Assembly (NCBI GenBank): GCA_037074615.1
Contig: CM073537.1
Span: 21,843,989-21,907,988, forward strand
Source of the DNA: Leucaena leucocephala
Taxonomy: Eukaryota; Streptophyta; Magnoliopsida; Fabales; Fabaceae
Length of the DNA stretch: 64,000 nucleotides
Reading direction: 5' to 3'
Position numbers and translations under genes: made by a program. The stretch's first letter is position 1. Every line of letters begins with the position of its first letter. This document shows positions 36,901 through 51,900 of this stretch, piece after piece. Under the pieces are notes generated by a model that was not told where the DNA came from, made no database searches, and was given only the letters and a program-made list of their open reading frames with translations.

Positions 36901-39900
36901 CAACCTTTTGGTTCCGCCACTGCTACTGAACTGCAAGGAGGCTCCTTATCATATGACACGTCCTTCTTACTTTCCTCAATATCCATAGGAAGCACATCCA
37001 TATTTCTCAATTCAAGTTTTTCAGGTTTATCAGCCATTTCAGCTCCAGTATTATGTGATTCTTGGGGCAGTAAAGGATTCATCATGAGACCCTGCATAAA
37101 TGAATTCATCAAGTAAATTAAGGAATAAGTACTGTGCCACATATACCAATACCCAATGGATGCGACATGGCTTACCACAGTGGCATTCCCACAATTCTCT
37201 AATACAATCAAACTATCTTCAGGTTCAAATGTTGCTAGCGGACTGCAAAGGGGACTCTTATCAGATGAGACATCAATCTTACTTTCCTTAACCTCTGGGG
37301 AAGGAGAAGGTACATCCACGTTTCTGAAAGCAAGCCTCTCGGGATTAGTTCCAGCAACCTGAGAGGATTCTAGTTGATCCCCCATCTTAGAATCAAATGG
37401 TTTTGTAATGGAACCCTGCAGAAATGAATTTATTAAAGAAAGTGAAGTAATACTTGCTAGGCCCATAGACTAATAGGTACCAACATACCTCAGCAGTATG
37501 TCCTTGACTCTTCCCACCATCAAGACAATCTTTTAGCTCCCCCCAAGCCGGTGGATTGGAGAGGTGACCTTCATGATATGGGCCATCAGTCTTATCTTGC
37601 ACCATACCCAAGGAAGACACGTTCAAGTTTTGAGGTGCATGCTTCTCTGGATCAACCCCATGAACCTGATCTGTCTCCATTTCATTGCTCATCTCAGCCT
37701 CAGAGTAATCTGATTTCTGTTGTTGTAATGTAGTTGTAGTAGAACCCTGCAGATATGAAATCATAATGCAAATTAGAGGGCAAGGAAGCCAATATGCTTA
37801 ATAGATGCTCAAGAACATACCTCAATGGCTTCCCTGTAACTCTCATCTGATGTTGAAAAGTTTCTTGACTCCTCTAGCACTAGTGGACTGCACACAGGAA
37901 CCTGATCAGAAGACGCAGCAATCTTAGCTTCATCCGTTACCAAGAAAGATGAAGGTGCATCCATCATTTCGAAAGCATTTCGTTCTTGATCAACATCCAA
38001 AGACTTAGAGGCCTCCTTTTGATCACAAATTTCAACCTTACAATCTTTTACTTCTTCCAATGAAGGCAATCTATTGATTTCTAACCCTGCATTTTCTGGC
38101 AAAATATCACCAGCTTGCAAAGTAACATTGTCATTACTCTGATCCACCTTCGAGCCATCCATACCCTCATGGGGTACAGATATCACAACTGAATTATTCT
38201 CAAATGATACCCCTTCTTGTTCTTTATCTTTCCCTTGGGAAGAAATAGTATCTATCACAGTTTCAACTACATCAACCTGAGAAACTTCCTTTCTATCACC
38301 TAAAGTGTCAGAGCACTTTGGTACCCTCAGAGTTGAAGCTTGAGAAACATCATCAGACAAACAAGCAGCCCTTTCTTCCTTACACACCATGGGAGACGAA
38401 GTCAAACACAAGTTCATTGATGTTTTATCTCCAGAAAGAACATCGCCATCCTGAGTAATATTTCCATTGCCCAACTCAGTTTTAGAATCCTTTAATTCAT
38501 CCAATGGTAATACACTGCTTGATTGGATACCTGTGGTAGAACCTACCAATTTTTCTTTATTTGTCGCCAAACAGGAAAAAGAAATATTCAAATCTTCATG
38601 TGAAATCTTACAATCTTCATGCAATATATGAATATCAGATGAGTCCATCTGAACATTAGTATCAGCTGTCGCAACTTTTGTTTCCTCCAGAACTACAGAG
38701 CTGTTGCGCAAACCCTCCTCCATTGACTCTTCCAAATGTTCTGAGCCCTTTACTACATTCATTTCAGATGATGTCCTATTCTCCTCTTGCACCAAGGATG
38801 ATGAGGGCAGAACTGCAGTGTCAGATGTAATGTCAGCCACAATATCCCCAACCTGAGAAACACCCACGGAATCATTCACTACAGCTCTTGACCCAGAAGC
38901 TTGTGACATCATGGACCTATCAACAGGATCTTCATGAGAATTGCTGTTGAATTTTTCTTCCTCAGTTTTTTTACTAGACGTTGTACTCTTAGGAAGATCA
39001 CCATCCTCAAAAACAAACACAGAATCATCAATAGCTTCCAACCCAGAAGGCTGTAATACCCTTGCCGTATCAATAGGATCCTCATGTGCATTGTCTTTAA
39101 GTTTTTCTTCCTCAGTAACAAAGGAAGAAGACATATCTAGGCTTGATGCATTCTCGTGCACAATCTCCTCAACCTGAGAAACATTAATTCTTTTACTGTC
39201 GAATGTGTCTATTTCCATGTCATTATTGGTAGGGTTGCCAGCAACTGCTTGCAACTGCTCACATTTGTAATCCCCTTCATCCATTTTTTCCTCACAGAGG
39301 GATTCTAAGTGGCCCTCCAAAGGTTGAGTCTCGTGCAAAGTGAAACAAGTAGCGGACGATGTAGGAGCAGCCTCAACATCAATGACTTTTCGAGAACTCA
39401 TTGGACTTGCCACATTGGCATCAACACAACATTTGGTAGTTTCAGATTGAACTAAAGATTCTTCTAACTTCTTAGAATTATCCCCATCAAAATTATCAGA
39501 CCCTGAACGCTTCAGATCTGCAAGAACAGGTTGGGAACTTCCAAAACCTTCCATTTCAGGTGATTCGGAACTCTGTTTACTACGAGGTTCTAACGCATTT
39601 TGAGAATTATCTTCAATTGTAATCTTAATCTCAGGCTCCAACCAATCTGAAGAGGCAGGATGCAAGTTCTGGATTAAGGGCTCTCCACCATTATTATTAA
39701 CGTCGATGTTGGCAGATATGGAAGTATTAGAGTCACCAGGAGAAAGTTCAGCATACTCTTGTAAAGAATACTCAGTTTCCTTTCCAGAATTAATTTCACC
39801 ACGTTCAGACATACCAGAAACCTCCATCGTCCTTGAATGAGGGGTTGTTACAGGACTAGATGGGAGCACCTCAGATTGATCGCCCACAGCTTTGGGTTGG

Positions 39901-42900
39901 GCCAATAACCCAGACCAATCACCATGACGTGAAGCAACAGGCGAAGAAGGATTTTCAGCATTAGGACTCAATTTATTAGAAGTATTCTCAGCAATACCAG
40001 AACGATCTGTTGTGGCAGAACAATCCAGATTAAAGGTGTCAAGCTGACTAGCAAAAGCATTATTACTGGAATTGCCAGTTTTCAGGGGAATTGATGGACA
40101 TCTGGTGCCAACAACTTCTAGAGGTGAGGAACTTGCAGACTTCTGTAAAGAATATCCATCACCAGTAGGAAGACTGTCAAAACCAACATTCTCTTGGGCA
40201 GCATTAAGTGGACTTGCATCACTCTGAGCCTCAGCCACCATCTGAGCGCTTGAAGATTCAATGCAATTTTGAATCTGATCCTTCTCACTAACATCGCTGG
40301 TGCAGGTTTCAGGTTCATTGACAGTCACAATCTCATTCAAAACTGCTTTTGAATCAGACGAGGTTCCTGATTGTTTTTCATTCCCACTTACTGGAATAAC
40401 TGAAGTAACACACGTTGCTCCAGAAGTTGGTAATTCTGAATTCATTTCATCCTCTGGATTTTGAGCCATTGATGCCTCCCCTGACAGTTTTTCATGCTTG
40501 TTCACTGAAAGCGCTGAAGTTAGACTTGTTACTCCAGAAGTTGGTATATCAGAACATTGTTTCTTGTTGCTGCTCTGGTTATTCAATTCTTCCACTGCAG
40601 TTTTAGTCGTCACACCTACAACTGGGCTGTTCTTATCTTCAATCCCAACAGAATCATGTGCTTTAGGCTTTGCTAAGCAAGTTCCAGAGAAAACTTCCTT
40701 CATCACACGAGCAACATCATTCACATTCTGAATTCGGCCAATAGCAGCAACCTTATCTGAGGATCCAGGAGCACTATCGCCCTTTGCTGATGAGCCTTTC
40801 TGCAGCTTATTTTGGGAAGAATTGATGGTTCTCTCTTTTCTTTTTGAATCTTGAACAGCTGTACCACTAGGCAAATGAATTTGGAGTTGCTGAGATTGAG
40901 TAGCATTTGCCCATTCCTGACCCTCACCTCCATGATTTACTATAGAAGCGGCTTTGTCCCCAGGAGAATTATGGGAAAGCTGACTCAATTTGGGATCGTG
41001 ACCAGCCAGAGCACTGGGAACTGGTAAAGCTGAAGCTTGTCTTTTCCCCCTGCGTCGTGGTGGCTCCGCTCTATTCTGAGTTTTACGACCTTGCCTTTTG
41101 ACTGGCACAGATTCAGATGGTAATGGGCAAGGATGAGAAGATTCAGAGCTCAGAGGGGGAGGGCAAGAAATGCTTGATGGAACACTGGAAACAACCTTCA
41201 CATCCATATGATCTGAAGACTTACCAATGCTTTCCATAGTTGCACTACCAGGTATTGAACTGGCTGGAGAATCAATAATTGAAGGGGCAGTTTTTGAAGC
41301 TTCCACAGCTTGATCTGTTCTTCCATCAGCAGTCTGGTCCTTTGTCACCTCAGTAAGAGGTAAAGTTGGGGCAAGCAAAGTTTCATTCCCTGAATTATCA
41401 CTAATTTCAATGTTGGATGAAGTGAATTGTAAAGAACTCCGTTTAGCCACTGAAGCAGAATCATAAACATTGGAATCCTGCAATTCTAACCCTGTACAAG
41501 AAAATACCATGAGTTACTTACTAGTCTTTGCTATATAAATTAGAAGTTGCAATGAAAAGCACTGCATATTCACCTGGAGCTTTAGTAATATTAGATGGTG
41601 AAGTCACTGTCTGCTTTGGTAAATCATCTGATTTTTCCGAGAGTTTTAAATCATGATCACCAGGATTAAATGATGCCTGCTCCTGGATAGCATCTTTTGA
41701 TTCTTGAACAACATTCTCCTTCAAGGTTTTTACATCGATGGCTTTTTCACTCGGTGCCCTGCACGATGAAACCTGTAGACTAGAATTTATATGCAACTCC
41801 TGATGACCTGATGTGTCAGGAATAACAGGCAATACAGAATCCTGTTTCCTTCCCCTGCGCCTGGGAGTTCCTCCTCCACTTTGTGATTTCCTACTTTGAC
41901 CCTTATTCTGTGTAGGACAAGTAGGGGCAGTTTGAGGCATAGGAGTAGCCGAGGGCAAAGATGTAGGTACCTGTTGATTCAGAGAAATCCCAGCACCCAA
42001 ATGATGATCCTTTCCACTGTTTAAAGATGTAGAAGCTGATACAATATTTGGGTGCTGACTTGTAGCATTACTGGTAACAGTTCCAGTCTGGGAAATAGCT
42101 TGGTCTGCAGATGAGCTTGTGGCTTTATCCTCTAGCTGTTCATTTACCTTCAAATCAGGAGCAACAGAACCACCAGGTATTGGAGATGACACCACAGCCT
42201 GCTTCTTCCCTCTACGTCTGGGAGCTTCGCCTCCACTTTGAGCTTTCCGCCCCTGTCCTCTTGCTTGAATTGGTACAGAAACAGAAGCAGCAGTAGATTG
42301 CCTATCAGGAACAGCAGTTGATAAAGGAATGGCAACCAGCGAGCTGGGAGCAACTCCTGTATCAGAGTGCTGCACGGGTCCAATTGTCCCTACAACTTCA
42401 GATGACTGGGGACCAGATGATGTTAAAGGCCCAGACAAAGTCCCTTTCTGTAAATGCATATCCACTCCAATAGCTGCAGGAGGTGCCAGAGGAACCACAG
42501 CCACCAGTGACTTACCTGACGTTATTCTTTTTGGCCTTCCTCGACCTCGTTTAGCCGGTGGGGTTATCTCTTTAGTTTGCTGTACAGGCAAGCTCTCCAC
42601 AGATGGCAGACTTGGGACCACTGGAGGGATGACTGCCGGTTCAATGTTAGAAGTAGCAGCAATTAAATTGGAAGAATTTGCTGGGCCACTCATTTCTACT
42701 ACTTCTTTTACTTTGGGTGATTCTGGAGTTTCAACCTGACACATCTTCTCAAACTCCTCTTCTGTCAATTGCTCTTCATAAGAACGCACCTACAAGAATA
42801 ATATCCAAGGTGAAAAGCTCATGGTTAGGATACCATACTGTACACTCAAGGATCTAAATAACCATTCCTTGATCCAATTTCCTATTTACTCCCTCCAATC

Positions 42901-45900
42901 CTATATATAAAAAACAAATAACTAACTTACGAAGATAAAAAACAATTAGTTGATAGCATTTACTCTTCATAAGTATGTCACAAAGTGTAATTTTTTTTCC
43001 AAAAATGCCCCAATTAATTTTGAACTTTTACCAAATATTTAATGACACTCATAAGCCAATTTATATTTAATGAAGGGCGTGAGGGGAACTTTTTAATAAA
43101 TAAGGTAAACATGGCTAGTCAGTCATTTGCATTTAGGACCAAGAAGAGGCTCCCTAAATTCTCTTATATATACGACTGGAGGGAGCATATAAGTTCACTC
43201 ATAAAGAAACTTGGGTCAAAGTAATGTAAATAAGGAGTTTATATACACATCTGCAGCCATATAAACAATTGCACAGGAACAACAAAAAATCACATATGAG
43301 ACAAACCTCTCTGGCACGTTTTCCCCTCCCGTAATGTTGAGTATCAGTGCCCCCTAGATATCCACCTTTCCGCTTTACTCCACTTGAAACTACTGCATCC
43401 TTAGGCACATCATATATCTTCATTGCTTCATAGAAATTTTTCAAGTCATCATCAGTTACAAGACGAGATGGAAGAGGAATTATTAGGTCAGAACTATCAG
43501 CTGCCTGGCCAAGCATCAATTTCTTCCATGCAGCCTGAAACAATTGATTTAGAGCTCCAGTAAGATAATCCACCAAAGAAAAAAGACAGAAATTCCAGAA
43601 AATACTTGATAGCATACCATTTCTTCTTCCCTTCTCTTTTTGTCAACAGCCTCAAATATATCCAACTCCGTTTCACTGCACACAAAGGCATATAATCTTT
43701 GTCAAATTTCTTTCTTCTTTCATTTGACATGAAATTAGCATAGAAGAAGGAGGTTCAAGGGTAAAAGGCACAATGTAAATGCATGATATGAATGCAATAC
43801 AAATCATCAACCCTACTATACATGTAGAAGAGCCTCAACATATGGAGTCAGCAGCTAGCATAGACATTGCCAATAAGGCAACTTGTGACTTAAATCAGCA
43901 AAAGAGGATGTCAGAAATGCTCAAATAACAACAATACACTAAGAAGAGGCCCCATAATTAGGAGTGGATCAATATCAGTTTAGGTTCCTCTCATTTTATC
44001 CTATTGTGATTCCAATGGTGTCATTGACGCAAGACATGGGGGTTGATTAAAATGCCTTATTTTTTTTAAGACCAATGTGATTTTTCTATGAATCATGTCA
44101 CCACTCTGGAGGAGATCCTTTCTCAGAAGACCAGCCCATTAAGAAAGTCGTAATTTCCAGACTTACAAATGCTCATAAGCATCCCATACTACCCCAATGC
44201 AAATCTCCTGAACAGCCACTTACATCCCCTGGCAGCTCTTAGACATCTCACGGGGAACAACAAAACATATACAATAAATATGACAGCTAAATATACAACA
44301 AAATTAGGACATAACTAGTGTTCACACCTATTCTAACATATAGAGTCACCCTGATCAAATAGTACTTCTCATTAACACAGTCAACGGTTCTCATCACTCT
44401 TGCACTAAAGTAGAAAGGAGGAACTCCTATAATGCAATTCATGATCAGAATCGAATGTGCCAAGCAATGGAAAGATAGCCAGGTGATGAAAGCATCCAAA
44501 AAACATATATACCTGCGAGCCAAGAGATCATTTAGAGCATCATCATCTAATACAGGTGCTGCTTCCTCTTTCTTACACTCGCGTAGGAGGGACTCCAAGT
44601 ATTCTCTTCGATCTTCAGCACTGAGATAAACAATAGGCAGGGAAAATTAAGTGTTAGCTCTATATCATTGTGAACAACTGAATGTGAATTAATACCATAA
44701 CAACCTTGTATTGTTGTCAAAAAAACCAGCAGTAATGCTCTGATTGGCGACACCTAGTTTGTGCTCAGCAGCAGCTCTAACTTGCTCTTCAACAGTTTGA
44801 ACCTTATTATATAGGATAATACTTTATCAAATATATGTCAATGTGACAAATAACAAATCAAAGTTGATGGTGCAAAAGATAATTATTTAAAATTGAACAG
44901 GATGACAGTTAGGATTGGTTTTGATGCACCGTGCAACTCCTCTTCCACACAAAAGTCCTCTAGTTTTGAAAACATAGACAAACATAAAAGCTAAAGCTGT
45001 GAGCCAAAGGTAAGGAATAGTTTTGATGTGTATCTCCAAATAGTACAAGTAATTTAACCTAAGTTCACATTACAACAATGCAATCAATCAAAGCAGAAAA
45101 CATAATTTTTCAGTTTTCCTGGCAAAAGCAGAACATATGTTTCTCTTCTACTATAAATAAAAATTACAACTAAATAAAAAAGAGATACTCATGGTGAGAA
45201 AATTAAAAATAATCTCCAAGGGAAGACATTAAATTTAGTCATACATGCCATACACCAATAGAAAACCATGAAAGAAAATAAGCATACTTTTGTTGTTAGA
45301 ATGCGAGAAAGAAAATAAGAGGAAGGAGAATAAAAGAGAGCACTTTTGCTTCTACACAGACTAACAAGCATATTCCAGCTTCGTATCAACACTGTACAGG
45401 GCATGAAATTTGCTTCTACAAAACTTAATAAAAGAAAGCACTTTTGTTGTTAGAATGGGAGAAAGAAAATAAGAGGGAGGAGAATAAGATACCCATCTAA
45501 AGGAAGAACCTATATGAGAATTAGAAGCCTAAGAGGCTCAAGAATGCAAAAAAGAGCCATTCTCTCCAAAAATTGAACAGGGAAACTCCTTCAGAGAAAC
45601 CAATAGCATAAAATCAAAGCACATCCCATATATCATGAGATTTCAAGTATACAGTAGATTCACTTGATTTGTTGTCACTTGTCAGTAGATAACTGATGCA
45701 AAACACAAATAAAAAAGAAAGAGTACTAACTGTTTCAAAGCGAAGAACAAGAACATCCCTCTTTTGACCGATTCGATGCGCTCTTGCCTGTGCTTGCAAA
45801 TCAACCTGATGATATACCAATAAATAAGAAGACCTTAGTACATCAGCAACAAAAACTAAACAATCCAAAAGCACATAACAGAAATCTCATTGCCTGTGGA

Positions 45901-48900
45901 TTCCAGTCAGTGTCAAATATGATCACCGTGTCAGCAGCTTGAAGATTCACTCCAACACCACCAGCTCGAATGCTTTATGAAACATACACGCATGTCAGCA
46001 TACTGAAGCTACTAGGAAGTGAGAATATTGAACAACTCGGGAACCAAATTGTTTTCTTCCGAGTCCATGTACGTGTGGGTGGGGGCTTTCAAGAAAAATT
46101 ACATGAATACAAGCAAACACTTTATCTTCCATTCCATTCGTGGTATCCGTCACCACAGATGCCCTCCGACATTAAAACAACTCATTGAGAAGCAATTACT
46201 TTATATTTTACTTCCACAATATCTCTAAAATGATCAAATTCAGACTTAGACTTATAGCGCAATGGGTTCTCATAATGTTGTTATATTTTTCCACACTTTT
46301 ATAAACTTATAATAATGGATTTTACTTACACTTGTCATCCAAGCCGTTAAAGTCACACTTTTTATACTTAGCTATGAGATCTCATTGTGGGCTAGCATGC
46401 CCATATCTATCTATGCGGTTGCTGAAAACTTAATCTGGTAGTGGTCATCGATTGGTTATCAGATATTAGGGGTGATAAAAATCATGGGGTTTCTACACAT
46501 AGAACAAGATGCGGCAGATCGGACCCTCCAAGTGTGCCAAGTGAAGGTATAAACATAAACAGACGGCAAACAGCAAACTAAACTAACACTAAATGTCAAT
46601 AACAATGATTTGTTACCCTCTTTCACTGTCACAAACAATACTGTAGTAAACACAAGAATTACCTGAGCAAGAATATAAAGAATGGAGAGCCAGGTTGGTT
46701 AAACATATCAATTAGGGCACCACGATCACTTCCAGATGTATGCCCATCCAATCGAAGATAACGATACTGTTTTAGGGTTAAGTATTCCTCCATAACATCA
46801 AGCAGCCTAGTCATTGTTGAAAAGAAAAGAACCTGTAAAGGCATCGATAGAATAAAATCAGACACAAATGAGATGTCCAATATGAAGGTAAATGATACTT
46901 AAGGTACATCAGCAAATGAAAAAAAAAATGATTATCCAAGCACATTAAGCATCTGAAGTGGAAACTAGCAAGCTAAACCGCACCACCAGAATCTTGAGGA
47001 ACAAGACACAAGTAAAAAAGAAATAGAACTGAAGTTAATTGCAGTCTCTGAGTAAATACAACAAATAAAAAAGAAATCGTAATTATGGCTTGGGAGTATA
47101 ATAAATAGAAGTGAATTGCAGTAATATAGTAGTATAGAGTCTTTCATACCCTATGATCTGTGGCCTTCAACTTAGGTAATAATCGGTCCAACATTTCAAG
47201 CTTCCCACAGAGTCTTATAATCGGGGGCAGATAATGCTTGGGTATATAGTTATCCACCTACAAAAGGAAAGAGTCACAGCTTAGTCATACAACAAGAAAT
47301 CAACATATAATCCCATGGGACCTTGAACTTTCACCAGAATAATCAAATAGATGGAAACGGTGAAGGAAATACTGAGAGATTGACTAGAGTACAGGGAATG
47401 ACCTATGCAAAGAGCTCTATACTCTCAGCATCAATATAGCAGAAAAACTAAAGGCAAACCTAATGAGGACATACTTGAGATCACAGTATTTAGAAAAAAA
47501 ATTATCTGGTTTACCAGCTCAATATTCAAGAGAAGCTTAAGCACAACTACTTCAAAGAGCACCAAATGCTCCTCAATCTTTCAATGTTGCAGCAAAATAA
47601 TTGTTTTGCCATTCCATTTCCTAAGAAAGATAAGAACTTACCTCATCACCATTCAGTTGGCTGAGATAAGGATGGTTGCAAATATTACGGAGCTCCATAA
47701 CAGAATTGTGTACAGATCGTGCCTAACAATTGAGGCTTCCAATTAGACCACCAAACAATAAATTAAATTACACGTGAACGTGCTCATACACATATATGCA
47801 AGAGAAAACAATAGGGACATAGGTCCATTTCCACTGGTAAGGATCAAGAAACAAAGCATTCAACACAGATAGAAAGGACACCTTTGAAGAGCCAATAGAC
47901 CCGAGATTTTCTTCCACCCTCTTCATCAAAAGTTTTTGATATGCAGAAGCCTCACATCTAACGAGTCTCTCAATCTTTTCAGGCAGCTCATTTTCAACCT
48001 ACAATAGGGTGTAAAGGCATGATAATTAACACATGATAACGGATTCAAGATATGATGACTGCAAGATAGACAAGGACAATTTCAAATCTCAAAAGTTATA
48101 CTCTAATGTCATCATAAGTCAAATCAAGCAAGGAAAAATAGTACAGGCAGCTCATTTCCACTGAGTATGATAGAAATAAGTAATCAACATATGATAATGA
48201 ATTCCAGTTAACATACCCTCAAGATAGACCAAAGCCTCAACTTTTCATCATAAGTTAATAAAGCAAGGAAAATGCAGCAGATGACATGAATACAAGTTAT
48301 ATCATAAAAGGACGCAATCATAATCTTTCTTTAATAATCAAGCAAGGAAAATACAGCACATGACATGAGTATAAGTTATGTCATACAAGTAAGGACACTA
48401 CTCATAATCTTGTTAAATATCAATCCTACATTACATGGAAAATTAATTAAATATATATCATTACTCTCAGGCAACTCATTATTAAAAATTCGTCTTTATT
48501 GTACGGGCCACTATCAGAGCAGAACATAGAGAATATAGTACGCATGTGGCTCAAGCCGGTTAAAAACGTCTTTTTTTCTCCACATAGTTGTGACATGGAT
48601 AGTGGTGGAAAAATCTCAATTACAAAGTAAATATATGCAGAGCCACAATTATATAATCATAATAAAAATTAATTATTGACTGAGAATTAAATGATGTTCA
48701 TGAATCAAAAGCAAAGAAGTTTATAGGTAATATTGAGCTGCAATTAAAGTACAGAGAACTCAAAAACCAAGGATAGAAACAAATACTAATGATATTAAGC
48801 ACCTTATGTTTTAGCCTGCGAAGTACAAATGGCCTCAGAACTTGATGTAGTCGGTTTATGATCAAGAGATTCTCCTCCTCAGACAGTAAAGCCTTGTTAA

Positions 48901-51900
48901 AAAAAAAAACACCACAATAAACATAGCAAAATCAATGGAGTTGGGTGTTTGACTTGTGCACAGAGCAGCATCAATATATCCAAGTAAGGAAAAATACTAA
49001 TGCTAGTACTGATCCAAATCTTACCTCATCAGGTGAACTGTCTCCATTACTCTCAAATGGTTTATTGAACCATTGAGAAAAGTCCTCTGACGAATTAAAT
49101 ATGTTAGGTAACAAGAAGTTAAGTAGTGCCCACAGTTCCTCAAGATTGTTCTGTATATGAGAACAGCACACACAATCGACATCAGTATCATGGCAATAAG
49201 GGTAAAAGTCAAAGCAGAAGTCTGCAGATTCAGCAGAACTCTATGTCATTCGGAGAAAGAAGCAAATGTAAATAAAATCGTATCGAGAGAATGATCAGAC
49301 CTCACAAGCAGAGATCAATACTGGGGTCAAAGGCACAAAAAGGAGGGGGGAAGAGGGAAACCTGCAACGGTGTTCCAGTTAACAACAACCGATGAGAGCT
49401 CTGATAGTGTTTCAACTCAGCATTCAACTTGCAAGAAGCATTCTTTATGCGGTGACCTTCATCAATTATTATATAGTGCCAATGTATTTTGCTCAGCTTA
49501 GGCCTATCATGCTTGTTCATTAGATACTCATATGTTGTCAATAGGACATTAAATTTCTGGTGAACAATCCTTTCCCTGCAATATGAATAAAAATCAGAAA
49601 ATCATAGAGCAAAACACAAGTTCAAACAAAAAAGAAAAGGTTGTTATCTATCATGTCCATTACTTGAATAACCGCCGCCTCTCCTCTGGTGGTCCAGAGT
49701 AGACAATTTTAAGAACGCCAGGAGCCCAAAAATTAATTTCTGACTCCCAACCAGGTAGAACTGAAGAGGGGACAACCACAAGAAAAGGTCCTCTATCATT
49801 TTTGGTTTCCATAAGGTAACAAATCAGAGCAATAACCTAAAAAAGAGAAAGATGATCAGGATCTAGCAGAGTAGAAATTAAAATTTTAAGGTCCAATAAT
49901 GCTGAATCTACAGCAGAAAGTAGCTTCCGCCACCTTCAGGTGAGTAGTTTTAGCCCTGTGGATGCAGGGCCAAACATGCATTGATACTCTCAACATCTAC
50001 TATTTCATATAATCTTAAAAACTCTAATAAAAGAAAAATACCCAGCAGGAAGAAATATGTTACAAAAACTTAGTATTAAATAATAGACATTAAACATACA
50101 GTAAAAAAACAGGAATCTAGCTCCAAGATTAACTTCCCCATTTAAACAGAACTAATGCATACCTGAACAGTTTTACCCAGTCCCATTTCATCAGCCAGTA
50201 TTCCATTCAAATGATTGTTGTATAGCGAAACCAGCCACCTCAGGCCATTCATTTGATACCTGGATGATAAAAATCACAATCAAAAGCAATGTGAACCTAA
50301 ACTCCCTCCTCATCAAACATCAAACAAGGTTAAAATAAAAATAATTAACAAGAAGGAAAGAAAATAAGCTGAGAGAACATGCAGAGAGAATAAAAGGGGG
50401 CCAAAATAGTTCAAGAAAGGTTAAATTACTCTGTCAATCATCAAAGCTCCAATAAATTTTTGATTCGGTCCTCATGGATTAAATGTCTTGACTAGTTCCC
50501 AATAGTTTTAGGAGTGAACCTCATTACCTCATCATTAAAAACCCATATGTGTGTATTTATTCTATTAACATAGCCAACTTCGTGCCATCTAGGCACTAGA
50601 AAAGGAGTAAAGAAAGATGTCAGTGGAATCTACTGGCATGTAGGGCATGTGATGAAAGGAACCAAATTTAACAAAGGGAGGAGGGGGACTTCGGAATTTC
50701 AAATAATCAGACCAAATTGGAAATTGTGGGCAGTGATGTGGATCAAAATGGTAATCTAACCTAACAAAAACATCACCATCTAAAGCACCTTACGCTTTAG
50801 CCTGCGAAGTACAAATGAAGCTTCTCCGCCACTCAACAAAATTAAGTCAAATTTAAATCCCCATAATAAAACATACACACATGAATCTACTAGAATTCAT
50901 AAACTATAAAAAGACAGAACTTCACTTACTCCCTCAATTTTCCACCGTGCAGAGAAGATGGCTGCTCCGCAATGCTCTCCTTTATACTGCACGAAGAAAT
51001 TTTGTTTACATAGAGAAACAGGACCACAACTACATATAAGAACAATCAATACAACATTTATAGATCAACGGGCTCAAAAGATGACAAATGTAAATGTGAT
51101 TTTAGAGAGACATGCTTCACAACAAAATAAAGTTATTAGCAAAGAGTTCAAGAAGCAAGAAAACCATTATTCAAAGATAAAAGAGTAGAATTAACACCTG
51201 TGCGCCATCATATAATACTTCTCATTGCTTTCCAAATAATGCTGAAAAAGAAAATGCAACAAATGAGTTCCATGTTTTATCATATAAAACTTAAGAAAGT
51301 GGTGGGTTGGATGGGAAGGACTTGCCTTTGCCTGATCACTTTCATCCTCATTTTCAAGAGTTATCTCATTTTTCTCAAACACACTTCCATTTCCTGCCTC
51401 ATCAACATCATTCTCAAAACGACCAGCTGCAGTCTTTGCCTCTTGAAGCTTCGATCCAAGCTTTTGAAGATACTTCTCAGTCTCTTTAAGAAGTTGCTTC
51501 ACCCGATCGGATTTTGCATCCTAGTGCAATCATAAGATTATATTATTTAAGAGTTCTAAATATGAACACTTCTGCAAAAAAAGGGTAAGCAAGTACATAA
51601 ACCCACCTGCACCATTCGCAGATACCCCTCCACATCATTTATTTTCAACAAATTAATCTTTTCCCTCTGAATTCTATCAATCTTCTCTCGATGAATGCGT
51701 TCCTTTCTTTTATGGAACTCCTTCGCATATCTATTGAAACCCTTCCACCGTTCTCTCTTGATTTTGAATGCATCATCTAGCCTTTCCCTAAAATTCAAGA
51801 AACAAAGCAAGCTACCAAGTGAGGGAGGAATGGGAGGAAACTAGAGAAATTCACATATTAATTCAACTTTAATGTGTACCTATTTATTATTAACGATGCA

